Shown here piece after piece: positions 8,730 through 16,545 of a stretch of DNA of 21,717 nt. The stretch's first letter is position 1. Each line of letters begins with the position of its first letter. The notes under the pieces are model-generated. The model made no database searches. It saw nothing but the letters and a program-made list of their open reading frames with translations, and had not been told where the DNA came from. The stretch is from Rubrimonas sp036735545 (GTDB lineage Bacteria; Pseudomonadota; Alphaproteobacteria; Rhodobacterales; Rhodobacteraceae), in contig DAINOD010000049.1 of assembly GCA_036735545.1 (NCBI GenBank), forward strand, positions 1-21,717, read 5' to 3'. A program made the position numbers and the translations under genes.

Positions 8730-9311
8730 ATGGCGTCGCAAGCGTGGACCCTGCGCGAAACCCTGATCGTGGCCGTCCTCGGCGCGGTCTTCGGCGTGCT
8801 CTATCTCGGCTGGGTGCAGGTCTGGCTGATCGCCCAGGCCGTGTTCGGGCCGGTCACCATGGATGTGGTGATGGGCTTCTGGTTCATCGTCTCGATCATC
8901 GCCGCCGCCATCGTGCGCAAGCCCGGCGTGGCGCTGGTGTCGGAGGTGCTGGCGGCGGTCACCCAGCTTCTGCTCGGCAGCCCGGCGGGGCTGATCCTGC
9001 TGCTGACCGGTTTCGTCCAGGGGCTCGGCTGCGAGGCGGTGTTCGCGGCGACGCGCTGGCGCAACTACTCGCTGCCGGTGCTGATGGCCGCGGGCGTCGG
9101 CGCGGCGGTGTTCTCCTTCGCCTACACGTGGGTGCGCTTCGACTACGGCGCTCTGGCGCCGTCGCTGCTCGTGGTGATGTTCGCGCTGCGGGTGGCCAGC
9201 GGCGCGTTGCTGGGCGGCCTGCTGGGCTGGGTCATCGTGAACGCCCTGCACCGGACGGGAGTTCTCGCCGGGCTGGCCATCGACCGTGACCGCCGCGCCG
9301 CCCGCGCCTGA
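8730..9311 (+). CDS. ykoE: YkoE, membrane substrate-binding (S) component of HMP/thiamine ECF transporter
   Basis: This 193-residue integral membrane protein is the substrate-specific component of the YkoEDC importer, thought to carry hydroxymethylpyrimidine. It has about five to six hydrophobic helices. The family pattern WTLRETLIVAVLGAVFGVLYLGW at the start is visible, followed by the central QLLLGSPAGLILLLTGFVQGLGCE, and RVASGALLGGLLGWV near the end. The ATG at 8730 has an AAGGAGG ribosome binding site six bases upstream (8717-8723). A longer frame from 8628 would run into ykoF and is rejected. The C-terminus overlaps the start of ykoD by 26 bases. Family assignment rests on sequence memory and on the riboswitch and gene order. 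Confidence 0.92.
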   Translation: MASQAWTLRETLIVAVLGAVFGVLYLGWVQVWLIAQAVFGPVTMDVVMGFWFIVSIIAAAIVRKPGVALVSEVLAAVTQLLLGSPAGLILLLTGFVQGLGCEAVFAATRWRNYSLPVLMAAGVGAAVFSFAYTWVRFDYGALAPSLLVVMFALRVASGALLGGLLGWVIVNALHRTGVLAGLAIDRDRRAARA

Positions 9312-10914
9312 CGCGCCGCTCGCGGCTTGGGAGGGCGTCGCCGCGCGCTATCCCTTCGCCGCGCGAGATGCGGTGGGCCCGGTGTGGCTGGCGCTGCGGC
9401 GCGGGGAGCGGGTGCTGCTGCTCGGGCCCTCCGGCTGCGGGAAGTCCACGCTTCTGCGCGCGCTGACCGGCCTGTCGCCCGAAGGGGTCCAGCCCGCCCT
9501 GACGGGGCGCGTCACGCTGCGGGGGCGCGACGCGCGCGAACGCCCCGCCGCCGCTTGGGCGACCGAGGTCGCCTTCCTGTTTCAGGACGCGGAGGAGACG
9601 CTGTGCGGCTTCACCGTCGAGGACGAGATCGCATTCGCCCCGGAGAACCGCGCCCTGCCGCCCGACCGCATCGCGGCGCTGACGCGCGACGCCATGGCCC
9701 GCGTCGGTCTGGCGGAGACCTGGCGGCGGCGGCGCATCGCGACGCTGTCAGGCGGCGAGAAGCAACTCGTGGCGCTGGCGGGGCTGCTCGCGCAGGAGGC
9801 GGGCGTGACGGTGGCCGACGAGCCGACCGCCAACCTCGCCCCCGCCGCCGCGGCCCGGATGGCGGCGCTGCTGCTGCGCCCGGGCGGCGAGGGCGCGGCG
9901 CTGATGGTCGATCACCGTTTCGGCCCGTGGCTGCAGGACGTGGACCGCGTCGTGGTCCTCGGCGCCGACGGCGCGCTGCTGGCCGAGGGGTCCCCGCGCG
10001 CGGTCTTCGCCCGGGCCGGCGACGCGCTGGACGCCGCGGGGGTCTGGACCCCGCTGGCCAGCCGCCTGCATCGCGCGCTCGGTCGGGCCGGCCTGTCGGT
10101 CCCGCCGCCGCTGACCACGCCCGAACTGCTCGCCGCCGTCGACGCCCTGCCGCCGCACGACCGACCGGCGGCGCGCGCCGCGCTTGAGGGCCTCGCGCCC
10201 GCGCCGCCGCCCGCGCCGCCCGCCGCGCCGCCGATCGTGGCGCTGGCCGGCGCCGATTGCGCGCCGCCCTTCGGGCCGGCGGTGCTGCGGGGGGTCACGC
10301 TGGCGATCCGGCCCGGCGAGGTGCTGGGCCTGCTGGGGCCCAACGGCGCGGGCAAGTCGACGCTCGCCGCCTGCCTCGCCGGGCTGGCGCGGCTGCGGGG
10401 CGGAAAGCGTTCGGGGCCGCCGGGGGCCGTGGCGTTCCAGAACCCCGAGGCGCATTTCATCGGGGCCGACGCGCGCGACCAGCTTCGGCGCTCGGGCGCG
10501 CCGCCGGAGCGGATCGACGCCATCCTCGCGGTCTGGGGGCTGGAGGAAGTCGCGGCCCAGCACCCCTATGCGCTGTCGCAGGGCCAGAAGCGGCGGCTGG
10601 CGCTGGCCTCGATCACCGCGACCGACCGCTGGCCGCTGATCGTGCTGGACGAGCCGACCGCCGGCCTCGACGCGCGCGGCGCCGCAACGATCGCGGCGCA
10701 GGTCGCGCGGCTGGCCGGCGAGGGGCGGGCGCTGGCGGTCGTGACCCATGACATGGATTTCGCGCTGTCGGTCTGCCATCGCGTCGCCCTCCTCGCCGGG
10801 GGCGGCCTCGTGGCCGAGGGGCCCGCGCGCGAGATCCTGCGCGACGCCGCCCGGCTCGAGCGAGCCGGCCTCGCGCCGCCCGAGGCGGCGCCGTTTCTCG
10901 CATGGCTCGGCTGA
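9286..10914 (+). CDS. ykoD: YkoD, duplicated ATPase of HMP/thiamine ECF transporter
   Basis: This 542-residue ATPase carries two ABC domains in one chain, as expected for YkoD, which serves as both energising subunits of the ECF module. Domain 1 has Walker A GPSGCGKST at residues 47-55, signature LSGGEKQ near 153, and VADEPTANL as Walker B and D-loop. Domain 2 has Walker A GPNGAGKST near 349-357, a diverged signature LSQGQKRR near 428, Walker B IVLDEPTAGLD, and the switch histidine in VVTHDMD. A proline/alanine-rich linker (about residues 304-316) separates them. The start is a GTG at 9286 inside the ykoE gene; no ATG precedes the conserved region. The gene overlaps both neighbours, indicating tight coupling. 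Domain 1 has MVDHRFG at the switch position, with histidine kept. Confidence 0.93.
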   Translation: MTAAPPAPDAPLAAWEGVAARYPFAARDAVGPVWLALRRGERVLLLGPSGCGKSTLLRALTGLSPEGVQPALTGRVTLRGRDARERPAAAWATEVAFLFQDAEETLCGFTVEDEIAFAPENRALPPDRIAALTRDAMARVGLAETWRRRRIATLSGGEKQLVALAGLLAQEAGVTVADEPTANLAPAAAARMAALLLRPGGEGAALMVDHRFGPWLQDVDRVVVLGADGALLAEGSPRAVFARAGDALDAAGVWTPLASRLHRALGRAGLSVPPPLTTPELLAAVDALPPHDRPAARAALEGLAPAPPPAPPAAPPIVALAGADCAPPFGPAVLRGVTLAIRPGEVLGLLGPNGAGKSTLAACLAGLARLRGGKRSGPPGAVAFQNPEAHFIGADARDQLRRSGAPPERIDAILAVWGLEEVAAQHPYALSQGQKRRLALASITATDRWPLIVLDEPTAGLDARGAATIAAQVARLAGEGRALAVVTHDMDFALSVCHRVALLAGGGLVAEGPAREILRDAARLERAGLAPPEAAPFLAWLG

Positions 10915-11651
10915 TGCTGGGGCGCGTCCACCCGCTGCCGAAACTGGCGGCCTGCCTCTGCTGGATCGTCGCCTCCATCGCGATCTTCGACGTGCGCTTC
11001 CAGATCGGCTCGCTGACGCTGGCGGCGGGGCTGCTTGTGTTCACCGAGCGCGTGCGCCCGCTGACGGTGCTGGCGCTGATGGTGCCCTTCGCGCTGTTCG
11101 GTTTCGGCTTTCTGTCCACCAGCGTGCTGTTCGGTCGCGAGTCGGGTTTCGCTGTCCGGATGGCGCAGGAGCAGGCGCTGGGGCGACCCGACCTCGCGCC
11201 GGGCTTGGTGCTGTTCTTCCGGGCGCTGGCCTGCGGCATGGTCTCGGCGCTGTTCGCGCTCACGACCGACGCAGGCGCGCTGGTGCGCTCCCTGATGGCG
11301 CAACTCCGCCTGCCCGCCTCGGTCGGCTATGCGCTGCTGCAGGCGATGCACCTCGTCCCCGATCTGGCGCGAGAGTTCCAGGCGATGCGGATGGCGCGCG
11401 CGATGCGGCGCGGGCGCGCGCCCCGGCGCATCCCTACGCCGGGCGAGGGGGTCGCGCTGGCGGTGCCGCTGCTGGCCTATGCGATCCGCCGGGCGGGGCG
11501 GGCGGCGGTGGCGATGGAGGCGCGGGGCTTCGTACCGGGCGCGCCGCGCACTATGATGCGCGCGCCGCGGCCGACGCGCGCCGATTGGGCGTTCTGCGCC
11601 GGCGCGCTGGTCCTGCTCGCCGCAGCCGCCTCGGCCTGCGCGCTGTTCTGA
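10902..11651 (+). CDS. ykoC: YkoC, transmembrane (T) component of HMP/thiamine ECF transporter
   Basis: This 249-residue membrane protein is the coupling subunit of the importer (CbiQ/EcfT family). It has hydrophobic helices through about residue 125 and a long cytoplasmic region (about 140-200) that carries the two Ala-Arg-Gly-type coupling motifs of EcfT proteins: ARAMRRG near residue 166 and MEARGF near residue 205. These contact the ATPase. It overlaps ykoD by 13 bases. A second start at 10914 (TGATG junction with the ykoD stop) would drop the first four residues and is equally plausible. The reading frame ends only three bases from the end of ureB on the other strand, so there is no room for an independent terminator between the two operons. 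Confidence 0.9.
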   Translation: MARLMLGRVHPLPKLAACLCWIVASIAIFDVRFQIGSLTLAAGLLVFTERVRPLTVLALMVPFALFGFGFLSTSVLFGRESGFAVRMAQEQALGRPDLAPGLVLFFRALACGMVSALFALTTDAGALVRSLMAQLRLPASVGYALLQAMHLVPDLAREFQAMRMARAMRRGRAPRRIPTPGEGVALAVPLLAYAIRRAGRAAVAMEARGFVPGAPRTMMRAPRPTRADWAFCAGALVLLAAAASACALF

Positions 11652-11654
11652 GCG

Positions 11655-11966
11655 TCAGTCGGGTAGCGGGCCCATGACCTTCTGGTTGAAGCCGTAGACG
11701 CGTCGGTCGCCGGCGTAGGGAATGAGCGTGATCTCACGCCTCTGACCCGGCTCGAAGCGCACCGCGGTGCCCGCGGCGATGTCGAGCCGCATCCCGAGCG
11801 ACGCCTCGCGGTCGAAGTCGAGCGCCGGATTTGTCTCGGCGAAGTGATAGTGGCTGCCGACCTGCACCGGCCTGTCGCCGGTGTTGGCCACCTCGATGGT
11901 CAGCCGGGGGCGATCGGCGTTCAGCTCGATCTCGCCGCCGGCGCAGAAGACCTCGCCCGGGATCAT
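11655..11966 (-). CDS. ureB: Urease beta subunit
   Basis: This is the 103-residue beta structural chain of a three-chain bacterial urease, which hydrolyses urea to ammonia and carbamate. It starts MIPGEVFCAGGEIELN and contains VANTGDRPVQVGSHYHFAETNPAL and GMRLDIAAGTAVRFEPGQ, all characteristic. The C-terminus YGFNQKVMGPLPD is the normal family end, so the protein is not truncated. The ATG at 11966 is preferred because MIPGE is the conserved N-terminus; a TTG at 11978 would add four residues and would overlap the upstream small frame's stop (TTGA). Normally ureC follows directly, but here ykoC converges from the other strand three bases after the stop. Without ureC elsewhere in the genome this chain could not form an active enzyme. 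Confidence 0.93.
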   Translation of the reverse strand: MIPGEVFCAGGEIELNADRPRLTIEVANTGDRPVQVGSHYHFAETNPALDFDREASLGMRLDIAAGTAVRFEPGQRREITLIPYAGDRRVYGFNQKVMGPLPD

Positions 11967-11974
11967 CGGCGCCG

Positions 11975-12079
11975 TCAACGCCGCGGCGGCTGCTTGACGC
12001 GCACCGGCACAGGCCGCGGCGGCGGGGCGGGCAGCAGGTCGTCCAGCAGATCGGCCAGAGCCTCGAGAATCTTCTTCAC
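11975..12079 (-). CDS. Small 34-residue protein between ureA and ureB (candidate)
   Basis: A GTG-started frame of 34 codons fills the gap between ureA and ureB. Its N-terminal half is an amphipathic helix (VKKILEALADLLDDLL) and its C-terminal half is a proline- and arginine-rich basic tail. Evidence for translation is a very strong GGGGGAGGG ribosome binding site at 12086-12094, exactly six bases before the GTG and directly after the ureA stop. Its TGA overlaps the alternative TTG start of ureB. I do not recognise the protein. Some urease clusters of related bacteria carry extra small frames, but I cannot say whether this is one of them. A membrane-anchored accessory peptide, a leader that couples translation of ureB, or a chance frame are all possible. 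Confidence 0.55.
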   Translation of the reverse strand: MKKILEALADLLDDLLPAPPPRPVPVRVKQPPRR

Positions 12080-12094
12080 GCTACGCCCTCCCCC

Positions 12095-12397
12095 TCAGCG
12101 GATCGGTTCGTGGACGGTCACGAGCTTCGTGCCGTCCGGAAAGGTGGCTTCGACCTGAACGTCGTGGATCATTTCCGCCACCCCCTCCATCACCTGCGCT
12201 CTGCTAACTACGCCGGCGCCGGCGCTCATCAACTCCGCGACGGTGCGGCCGTCGCGCGCGCCTTCGACGACATAGTCCGTTATCAACGCCACAGCCTCGG
12301 GATGGTTCAGTTTCACGCCCCGCGCGAGACGCTTTCTTGCGACCTCGGCCGCCATGGAGACCAGAAGCTTGTCCTTTTCGCGGGGCGTCAGCAGCAT
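12095..12397 (-). CDS. ureA: Urease gamma subunit
   Basis: This is the 100-residue gamma chain of bacterial urease. It starts MLLTPREKDKLLVSMAAEVARKRLARGVKLNHPEAVALI, interrupted by no gaps, and ends VEATFPDGTKLVTVHEPIR, both family signatures. The middle GRTVAELMSAGAGVVSRAQVMEGV is also typical. Its ATG follows the ureD stop with no base between them (TGAATG), so translation is likely coupled. The next frame downstream begins 15 bases after its stop. Length and all conserved positions look normal, and nothing in this gene suggests decay, which argues that the subunit is still selected for despite the absence of ureC next door. Confidence 0.94.
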   Translation of the reverse strand: MLLTPREKDKLLVSMAAEVARKRLARGVKLNHPEAVALITDYVVEGARDGRTVAELMSAGAGVVSRAQVMEGVAEMIHDVQVEATFPDGTKLVTVHEPIR

Positions 12398-13198
12398 TCA
12401 CATCTCCCAGACGCGCGGCAAGGGCAGGTCGCGGAACCCGCGCAGCACGGCGAGCAGCGTCCGTCGCAAGTCGTAACCGTCAGGTGAAAGGATACGCGCG
12501 GAAATCGCGCCGTCAAACGCCGATGCCCCGGCCGCGGCCTGCGGCAGCAGGGCGCGGAGCCCGTCGAGCCTGCTTTCGGCGTCCGGCGCCGCGTAGAGCA
12601 GCGTCGCGCAGGCCCTGGCGCCGCCAAAAGCGGCGGGGCCCCGCGTCGCCGCGACCACGTCGCCCGCCAGCCGCAGCCGGTCGGCGTAGACCAGCCGGCC
12701 CTCGCGGCGCAGCGTCACCGAATCGGTGAAGTCCGCGGCGCGCACCGTCTCGCCCATCGCTTCGCGCCCCAGCACCAGCGGCTCGACCACGAGCAGGCGC
12801 GCGTCGGCCGCCATGTCGATCTCGAGGGTGCGGCGCAGCGCGCAGCAGTCGAACAGGATGGTCTCCTGCGCCAGCCACTCGAGCGTGGCGCCGGGGCCGA
12901 CGCTCAGGCGGTTGTCGACCCTCGCCACCTCGCCGGGCTGGGCGCGGTAGGCGCGCTCGGCGGTCTGGCTGGCCAGAACCAGCCGCGCGCCGGCCTCCGC
13001 CTCGGCGCTCACCGCGAAGCGGTCGCCGCCCGTCAGCCCCCCGGCGGTGTTCAGCAGCACCGCCTCCAGCGCCGGGCTCTCCACGCGCGGCAGGCGGATC
13101 TTGGCCGAGCCCCGCTCCTCTAGCGCGCCCAGCACGCTGCGCCCGTCGCGCAGGCGCGCGGAGACGCGGGAGCGGCCCTCGGCGCGGGGCTGGCGCAC
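12398..13198 (-). CDS. ureD: Urease accessory protein UreD
   Basis: UreD (UreH) is a chaperone that binds apo-urease and, with UreF and UreG, delivers nickel to the active site. The 266-residue protein contains the family blocks GSAKIRLPRV (about 33-42), LLNTAGGLTGGDRF (about 52-65), and YRAQPG followed by WLAQETILFDCCALRRTLEIDM in the middle. The start is taken as the GTG at 13198, five bases after the alpha-glucosidase stop. There is no visible ribosome binding site, so it probably depends on coupling with that gene. An upstream TTG at 13243 would overlap the glucosidase by 41 bases. Its partners ureE, ureF and ureG are not in the window. Downstream is ureA. Confidence 0.92.
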   Translation of the reverse strand: MRQPRAEGRSRVSARLRDGRSVLGALEERGSAKIRLPRVESPALEAVLLNTAGGLTGGDRFAVSAEAEAGARLVLASQTAERAYRAQPGEVARVDNRLSVGPGATLEWLAQETILFDCCALRRTLEIDMAADARLLVVEPLVLGREAMGETVRAADFTDSVTLRREGRLVYADRLRLAGDVVAATRGPAAFGGARACATLLYAAPDAESRLDGLRALLPQAAAGASAFDGAISARILSPDGYDLRRTLLAVLRGFRDLPLPRVWEM

Positions 13199-13202
13199 GC
13201 GC

Positions 13203-14864
13203 TCAGTAGCGCGCGAAGAAGGCGTCCCACGGCCCCAGCGCAACGCCCGCTCCCCCGAGCGCGCCGCCGAAGCCGTGGCCGCCGAGCGGGCTGACCGGTC
13301 CGAAGCCGCCGGTGTCGAAGCTCGCCGCAGCGGCGCCGAGGTTGAAGACGCAGAGCGTGCGCGTCTCGCCGAGGCTGCGCGTGAAGGCCAGCACCGGCTC
13401 GGGCGCGTCGTGGAAGACCATGTCGCCCTTGATCAGCTCGTCATGGCCCTTGCGCCACGCCAGAAAGCCCCGCGCGCGGTTCAGGGGCGACAGCGTCTCG
13501 GCGTCCTGCACCGATACGGCGCGGTCCACGTGGTCGGGCGGCACGGGCAGCCAGGGGTGGACCTCGGAGAAGCCGGCGTGCGGCGCGGCGGCGTTCCATG
13601 GCATGGGCGTGCGACAGCCGTCGCGCCCCTTGAACTCGGGCCAGAAGCGGATGCCGTAGGGGTCGCGCAACTGCTCGAAGGGCACCACCGCCTCGGGCAG
13701 CGCCAACTCCTCCCCCTGATAGACGCAAGGGCTGCCGCGCAGCGCGGTCAGCAGCGCCAGCAGCAGCGGGCCGGCGCGGTCGGCCTCGCCCGGCATGCCC
13801 CAGCGGCTGACGACGCGCTCGTTGTCGTGGTTGGAGAAGGCCCAGGACGGCCAGCAGTCCCGCACCGCCAGCATCCGTTCCGCCACCGCGCGGATGTGGC
13901 CGGCGGAGAAGGTCGGCGACAGGTAGTCGAAGCTGTAGCCCATGTGCAGCCGCCGGTCGCCGGCGGTGTAGTCCGACAGCGCCTGCGCCATGTCGAGCAC
14001 CGCGCCGATCTCTCCGACCGTCGTCGTGGCGGGATAGGCGTTCATCACGCCGCGCAGCCGCTCCATGAAGCCGAGGTTCTCGGGCCGGTTGATGTTGTAG
14101 AGCGTCTGCTGGAACGAATAGGGGTTCTGGGAGGGGATGCCGTTGACCGCCATGCCTGCCGCGACCGGCGGGTTGTCGCGCAGCTGGGCGTCGTGGAAAT
14201 ACATGTTCGCCGTGTCGAGCCGGAAACCGTCCACGCCGCGGTCGAGCCAGTAGCGCACGACGTCGAGCATCGCCTGCTGGACGTCCGGATTGTGGAAGTT
14301 CAGGTCGGGCTGGCTGGTCAGGAAGTTGTGCAGGAAATACTGCCGCCGCCGGCTGTCCCACTCCCACGCCGAGCCGCCGAAGATCGACAGCCAGTTGTTG
14401 GGCGGCGTCCCGTCGGGCCTGGGGTCGGCCCAGACATACCAGTCGGCGCGGGGGTTGTCGCGGCTCACCCGGCTCTCCTGGAACCACGGGTGGCGGTCGG
14501 AGGTGTGGCTCAGCACGAGGTCGAGCATCACCCGCACCCCGCGCCGGTGCGCGCCGGCGAGCAGGGCGTCGAAGTCCTCCAGCTTGCCGAACATCGGGTC
14601 GACGCCGCGATAGTCCGCCACGTCGTAGCCGTAGTCGGCCTGCGGCGAGGTGAAGAACGGCGATATCCAGATCGCGTCCACGCCCAGCCCCGCCACATAG
14701 TCGAGCCGCGCCGCGATGCCCGACAGGTCGCCCACCCCGTCGCCGTTCAGGTCGAGGAAGCTGCGCGGATAGATCTGGTAGATCACCCCGCCGCGCCACC
14801 AGTCGGGATCGCCGCCGAGCTGGCGCGGGCTTTCGGTCTCGGACGGCGCGGGAACCACGAACAT
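13203..14864 (-). CDS. aglA: Alpha-glucosidase, GH13 family (AglA-type)
   Basis: This 553-residue enzyme hydrolyses alpha-glucosidic bonds in sugars such as maltose, sucrose or trehalulose-type glucosides and appears cytoplasmic (no signal peptide). The catalytic set of clan GH-H is intact: nucleophile D217 in GFRLDTAN, acid/base E285 in TTVGEIG, and stabiliser D347 in FSNHDNER. Region II LDLVLSHTSD is near 114-123 and the N-terminal WWRGGVIYQIYPRSF is typical of bacterial oligo-1,6-glucosidase-like members. The exact specificity (alpha-1,4, alpha-1,6 or trehalose-related) cannot be read from sequence. In rhizobial agl clusters this gene sits inside the sugar transporter operon; here the transporter is about 8 kb away on the other strand. 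It lies three bases after the cyclophilin-like gene and four bases before ureD. Confidence 0.92.
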   Translation of the reverse strand: MFVVPAPSETESPRQLGGDPDWWRGGVIYQIYPRSFLDLNGDGVGDLSGIAARLDYVAGLGVDAIWISPFFTSPQADYGYDVADYRGVDPMFGKLEDFDALLAGAHRRGVRVMLDLVLSHTSDRHPWFQESRVSRDNPRADWYVWADPRPDGTPPNNWLSIFGGSAWEWDSRRRQYFLHNFLTSQPDLNFHNPDVQQAMLDVVRYWLDRGVDGFRLDTANMYFHDAQLRDNPPVAAGMAVNGIPSQNPYSFQQTLYNINRPENLGFMERLRGVMNAYPATTTVGEIGAVLDMAQALSDYTAGDRRLHMGYSFDYLSPTFSAGHIRAVAERMLAVRDCWPSWAFSNHDNERVVSRWGMPGEADRAGPLLLALLTALRGSPCVYQGEELALPEAVVPFEQLRDPYGIRFWPEFKGRDGCRTPMPWNAAAPHAGFSEVHPWLPVPPDHVDRAVSVQDAETLSPLNRARGFLAWRKGHDELIKGDMVFHDAPEPVLAFTRSLGETRTLCVFNLGAAAASFDTGGFGPVSPLGGHGFGGALGGAGVALGPWDAFFARY

Positions 14865-14867
14865 CGG

Positions 14868-15245
14868 TCAGTCTTTCGCAAGGCGGATGGAGAGCGCGGC
14901 GCCGTCGCGCACGCGGGCCAGCGCCCGCAGGTCCTCGCGCGCGCGGCCGATGACGTTGGCGGGGCTGGCCAGGCGCAGCTCGTCGCCGCGCGCGACCGGC
15001 GTGGGGCCGAAGACCAGCGCGATGGCGTCGCCCGGCGGCCAGAACGCGACTTCCCCCGGCTGCATCACGTCGCGTGCGTCGGGCTCCTGCGCCGCGGAGA
15101 CGGGGGTGGAGAAATAGACCTCCTCCCCCCAGGTCCGCGCCCGCGCCGCGAAGGGCGCGGCGGCCGCGAGGGCGCGCGCGGTCGGGGTGTCGCGCAGCGC
15201 CACCGTGACGGTCACGCCGCCGGCCTCGATCACGAGAACGTCCAT
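14868..15245 (-). CDS. Cyclophilin-like fold protein (TM1367 type)
   Basis: This 125-residue protein fits the small cyclophilin-like family (Pfam Cyclophil_like, TM1367 type), whose biochemical role is unknown. The supporting pattern is an N-terminal strand of VLVIEAGGVTVTVALRDTPTARALAAAAPF, then TWGEEVYFSTPV, and GEVAFWPPGDAIALVFGPTP, which is the family's most conserved stretch. Peptidyl-prolyl isomerase residues of true cyclophilins are not evident. It sits nine bases after the FAD oxidase stop and three bases before the alpha-glucosidase, so it is almost certainly co-transcribed with both. No signal peptide is seen. Function in this operon is unknown; the alternative is an unrelated beta-barrel of similar size. 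Confidence 0.7.
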   Translation of the reverse strand: MDVLVIEAGGVTVTVALRDTPTARALAAAAPFAARARTWGEEVYFSTPVSAAQEPDARDVMQPGEVAFWPPGDAIALVFGPTPVARGDELRLASPANVIGRAREDLRALARVRDGAALSIRLAKD

Positions 15246-15254
15246 GCCGATCCC

Positions 15255-16538
15255 TCAGAGACGATCCCGCAGCGCATACCACGTCATCGCGAGCGCCAAC
15301 AACGCCGGGCGCATCCGCACGCCGCCGGGGAAGGGCGGACAGGGCGCGCGGGCCAGCACGTCCCAGCGCGTCATGGTCCCGCGCACCGCCTCGGCCGCGA
15401 TGGCGCCGCCCATCGTGGCCATGTGCACGCCCGAGCCCGACCAGCCGCCGACCACCCAGAGCCGCGGCCCCGCCCGGCGGAACAGCGGCGCGCGGTTGCG
15501 GGTGATGGCGAGCGTGCCGCCCCAGGCGTGGTCGATGCGCACCCCCTTCAGTTGCGGGAACACCCATTCCATCGGGCGGCGGACCAGCGCGGCGACGTCG
15601 GCGGGGAAGCGGCTGGAATAGGTCTCGCCGCCGCCGAACAGCAGCCGGTTGTCGGGGCTCAGGCGAAAATAGTTCAGCACGAAGCGGCTGTCGGCGACGC
15701 ATTCACGCCCCGGCAGCACGGTCGCGGGGTCGAGCGGCTCGGTGGCGACGATGAAGTTGTTGATCGGCATGACCCGCGCCGCCGCGCCGGGCTCCAGCCC
15801 CTCCAGATAGCCGTTGCAGGCGACGACGACGTGCTCGGCCGTCACCGCGCCCTCGGCGGTCTCGACGCGGCCGCCCTCGATCCGGCGCGCCTGCGCGCCC
15901 TCGTGCAGCCGGGCGCCGGCGGCGATGGCGGCGCGCGCGAGGCCGAGGGCGTAGTTCAGCGGGTGCAGATGCGCCCCCATCCCGTCGTCCACCGCCCCGA
16001 AATAGCGCGGCGAGCGCACCCGTTCGCGGGTCTCGGAGGCGTCGGCGAAGCGGATCGCGGGGTGGGCGTATCGGGTCGCGACATGCTCGACGAAGCTGCG
16101 GCCGTGGTCGGCGTGGGCGGGCTTCACGGCCGTGTCGAGGCAGCCCGGCGTCAGGTCGCAGTCGATGGCGTGGCGGTCGATCAGGGCGCGCACGAGCCCG
16201 TTCGCCTCGGCCGATATCTCCCAGACCTTGCGCGCGTCCTCGGCCCCCACCAGCCGCTCATAGTCGCGGATGTCGGCCCGCGGCCCGTAGGCGAGCTGCC
16301 CCCCGTTGCGCCCCGACGCCCCCCAGCCGACGCGATGGGCGTCGAGCAGCACGACCGAGAGCCCCGCCTGCGCCAGATGCAGCGCCGCCGAGAGGCCGGC
16401 GTAGCCGCCGCCGATCACGCAAACGTCCGCCCGCGCCTCGCCCCGCAGCGGCGCCAGCGCCGGCGGGGGGTGGGCGGTCGCGGCGTACCAGCTTGGGGCG
16501 TGCGCGCCGGGGCGGTCGTTGGCGTGGAGAAAACTCAT
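15255..16538 (-). CDS. FAD-dependent amine/amino-acid oxidase (DAO family, PuuB/OrdL-like)
   Basis: This 427-residue flavoprotein belongs to the D-amino-acid oxidase/glycine oxidase family. The dinucleotide-binding motif GGGYAG stands at residues 43-48 followed by AALHLAQAG. The GWGASGRNGGQL block at 71-82 is typical of the gamma-glutamylputrescine oxidase (PuuB, OrdL) group, which oxidises amines in polyamine use. The C-terminal WGGTLAITRNRAPLFRR and GWSGSGVHMATMGG blocks complete the flavin pocket. The substrate is not certain: related enzymes act on putrescine derivatives, sarcosine-like compounds or D-amino acids. No polyamine genes such as puuA or puuC are next to it. The membrane protein stops seven bases upstream, indicating co-transcription. 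Confidence 0.87.
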   Translation of the reverse strand: MSFLHANDRPGAHAPSWYAATAHPPPALAPLRGEARADVCVIGGGYAGLSAALHLAQAGLSVVLLDAHRVGWGASGRNGGQLAYGPRADIRDYERLVGAEDARKVWEISAEANGLVRALIDRHAIDCDLTPGCLDTAVKPAHADHGRSFVEHVATRYAHPAIRFADASETRERVRSPRYFGAVDDGMGAHLHPLNYALGLARAAIAAGARLHEGAQARRIEGGRVETAEGAVTAEHVVVACNGYLEGLEPGAAARVMPINNFIVATEPLDPATVLPGRECVADSRFVLNYFRLSPDNRLLFGGGETYSSRFPADVAALVRRPMEWVFPQLKGVRIDHAWGGTLAITRNRAPLFRRAGPRLWVVGGWSGSGVHMATMGGAIAAEAVRGTMTRWDVLARAPCPPFPGGVRMRPALLALAMTWYALRDRL

Positions 16539-16545
16539 CGCCCCT

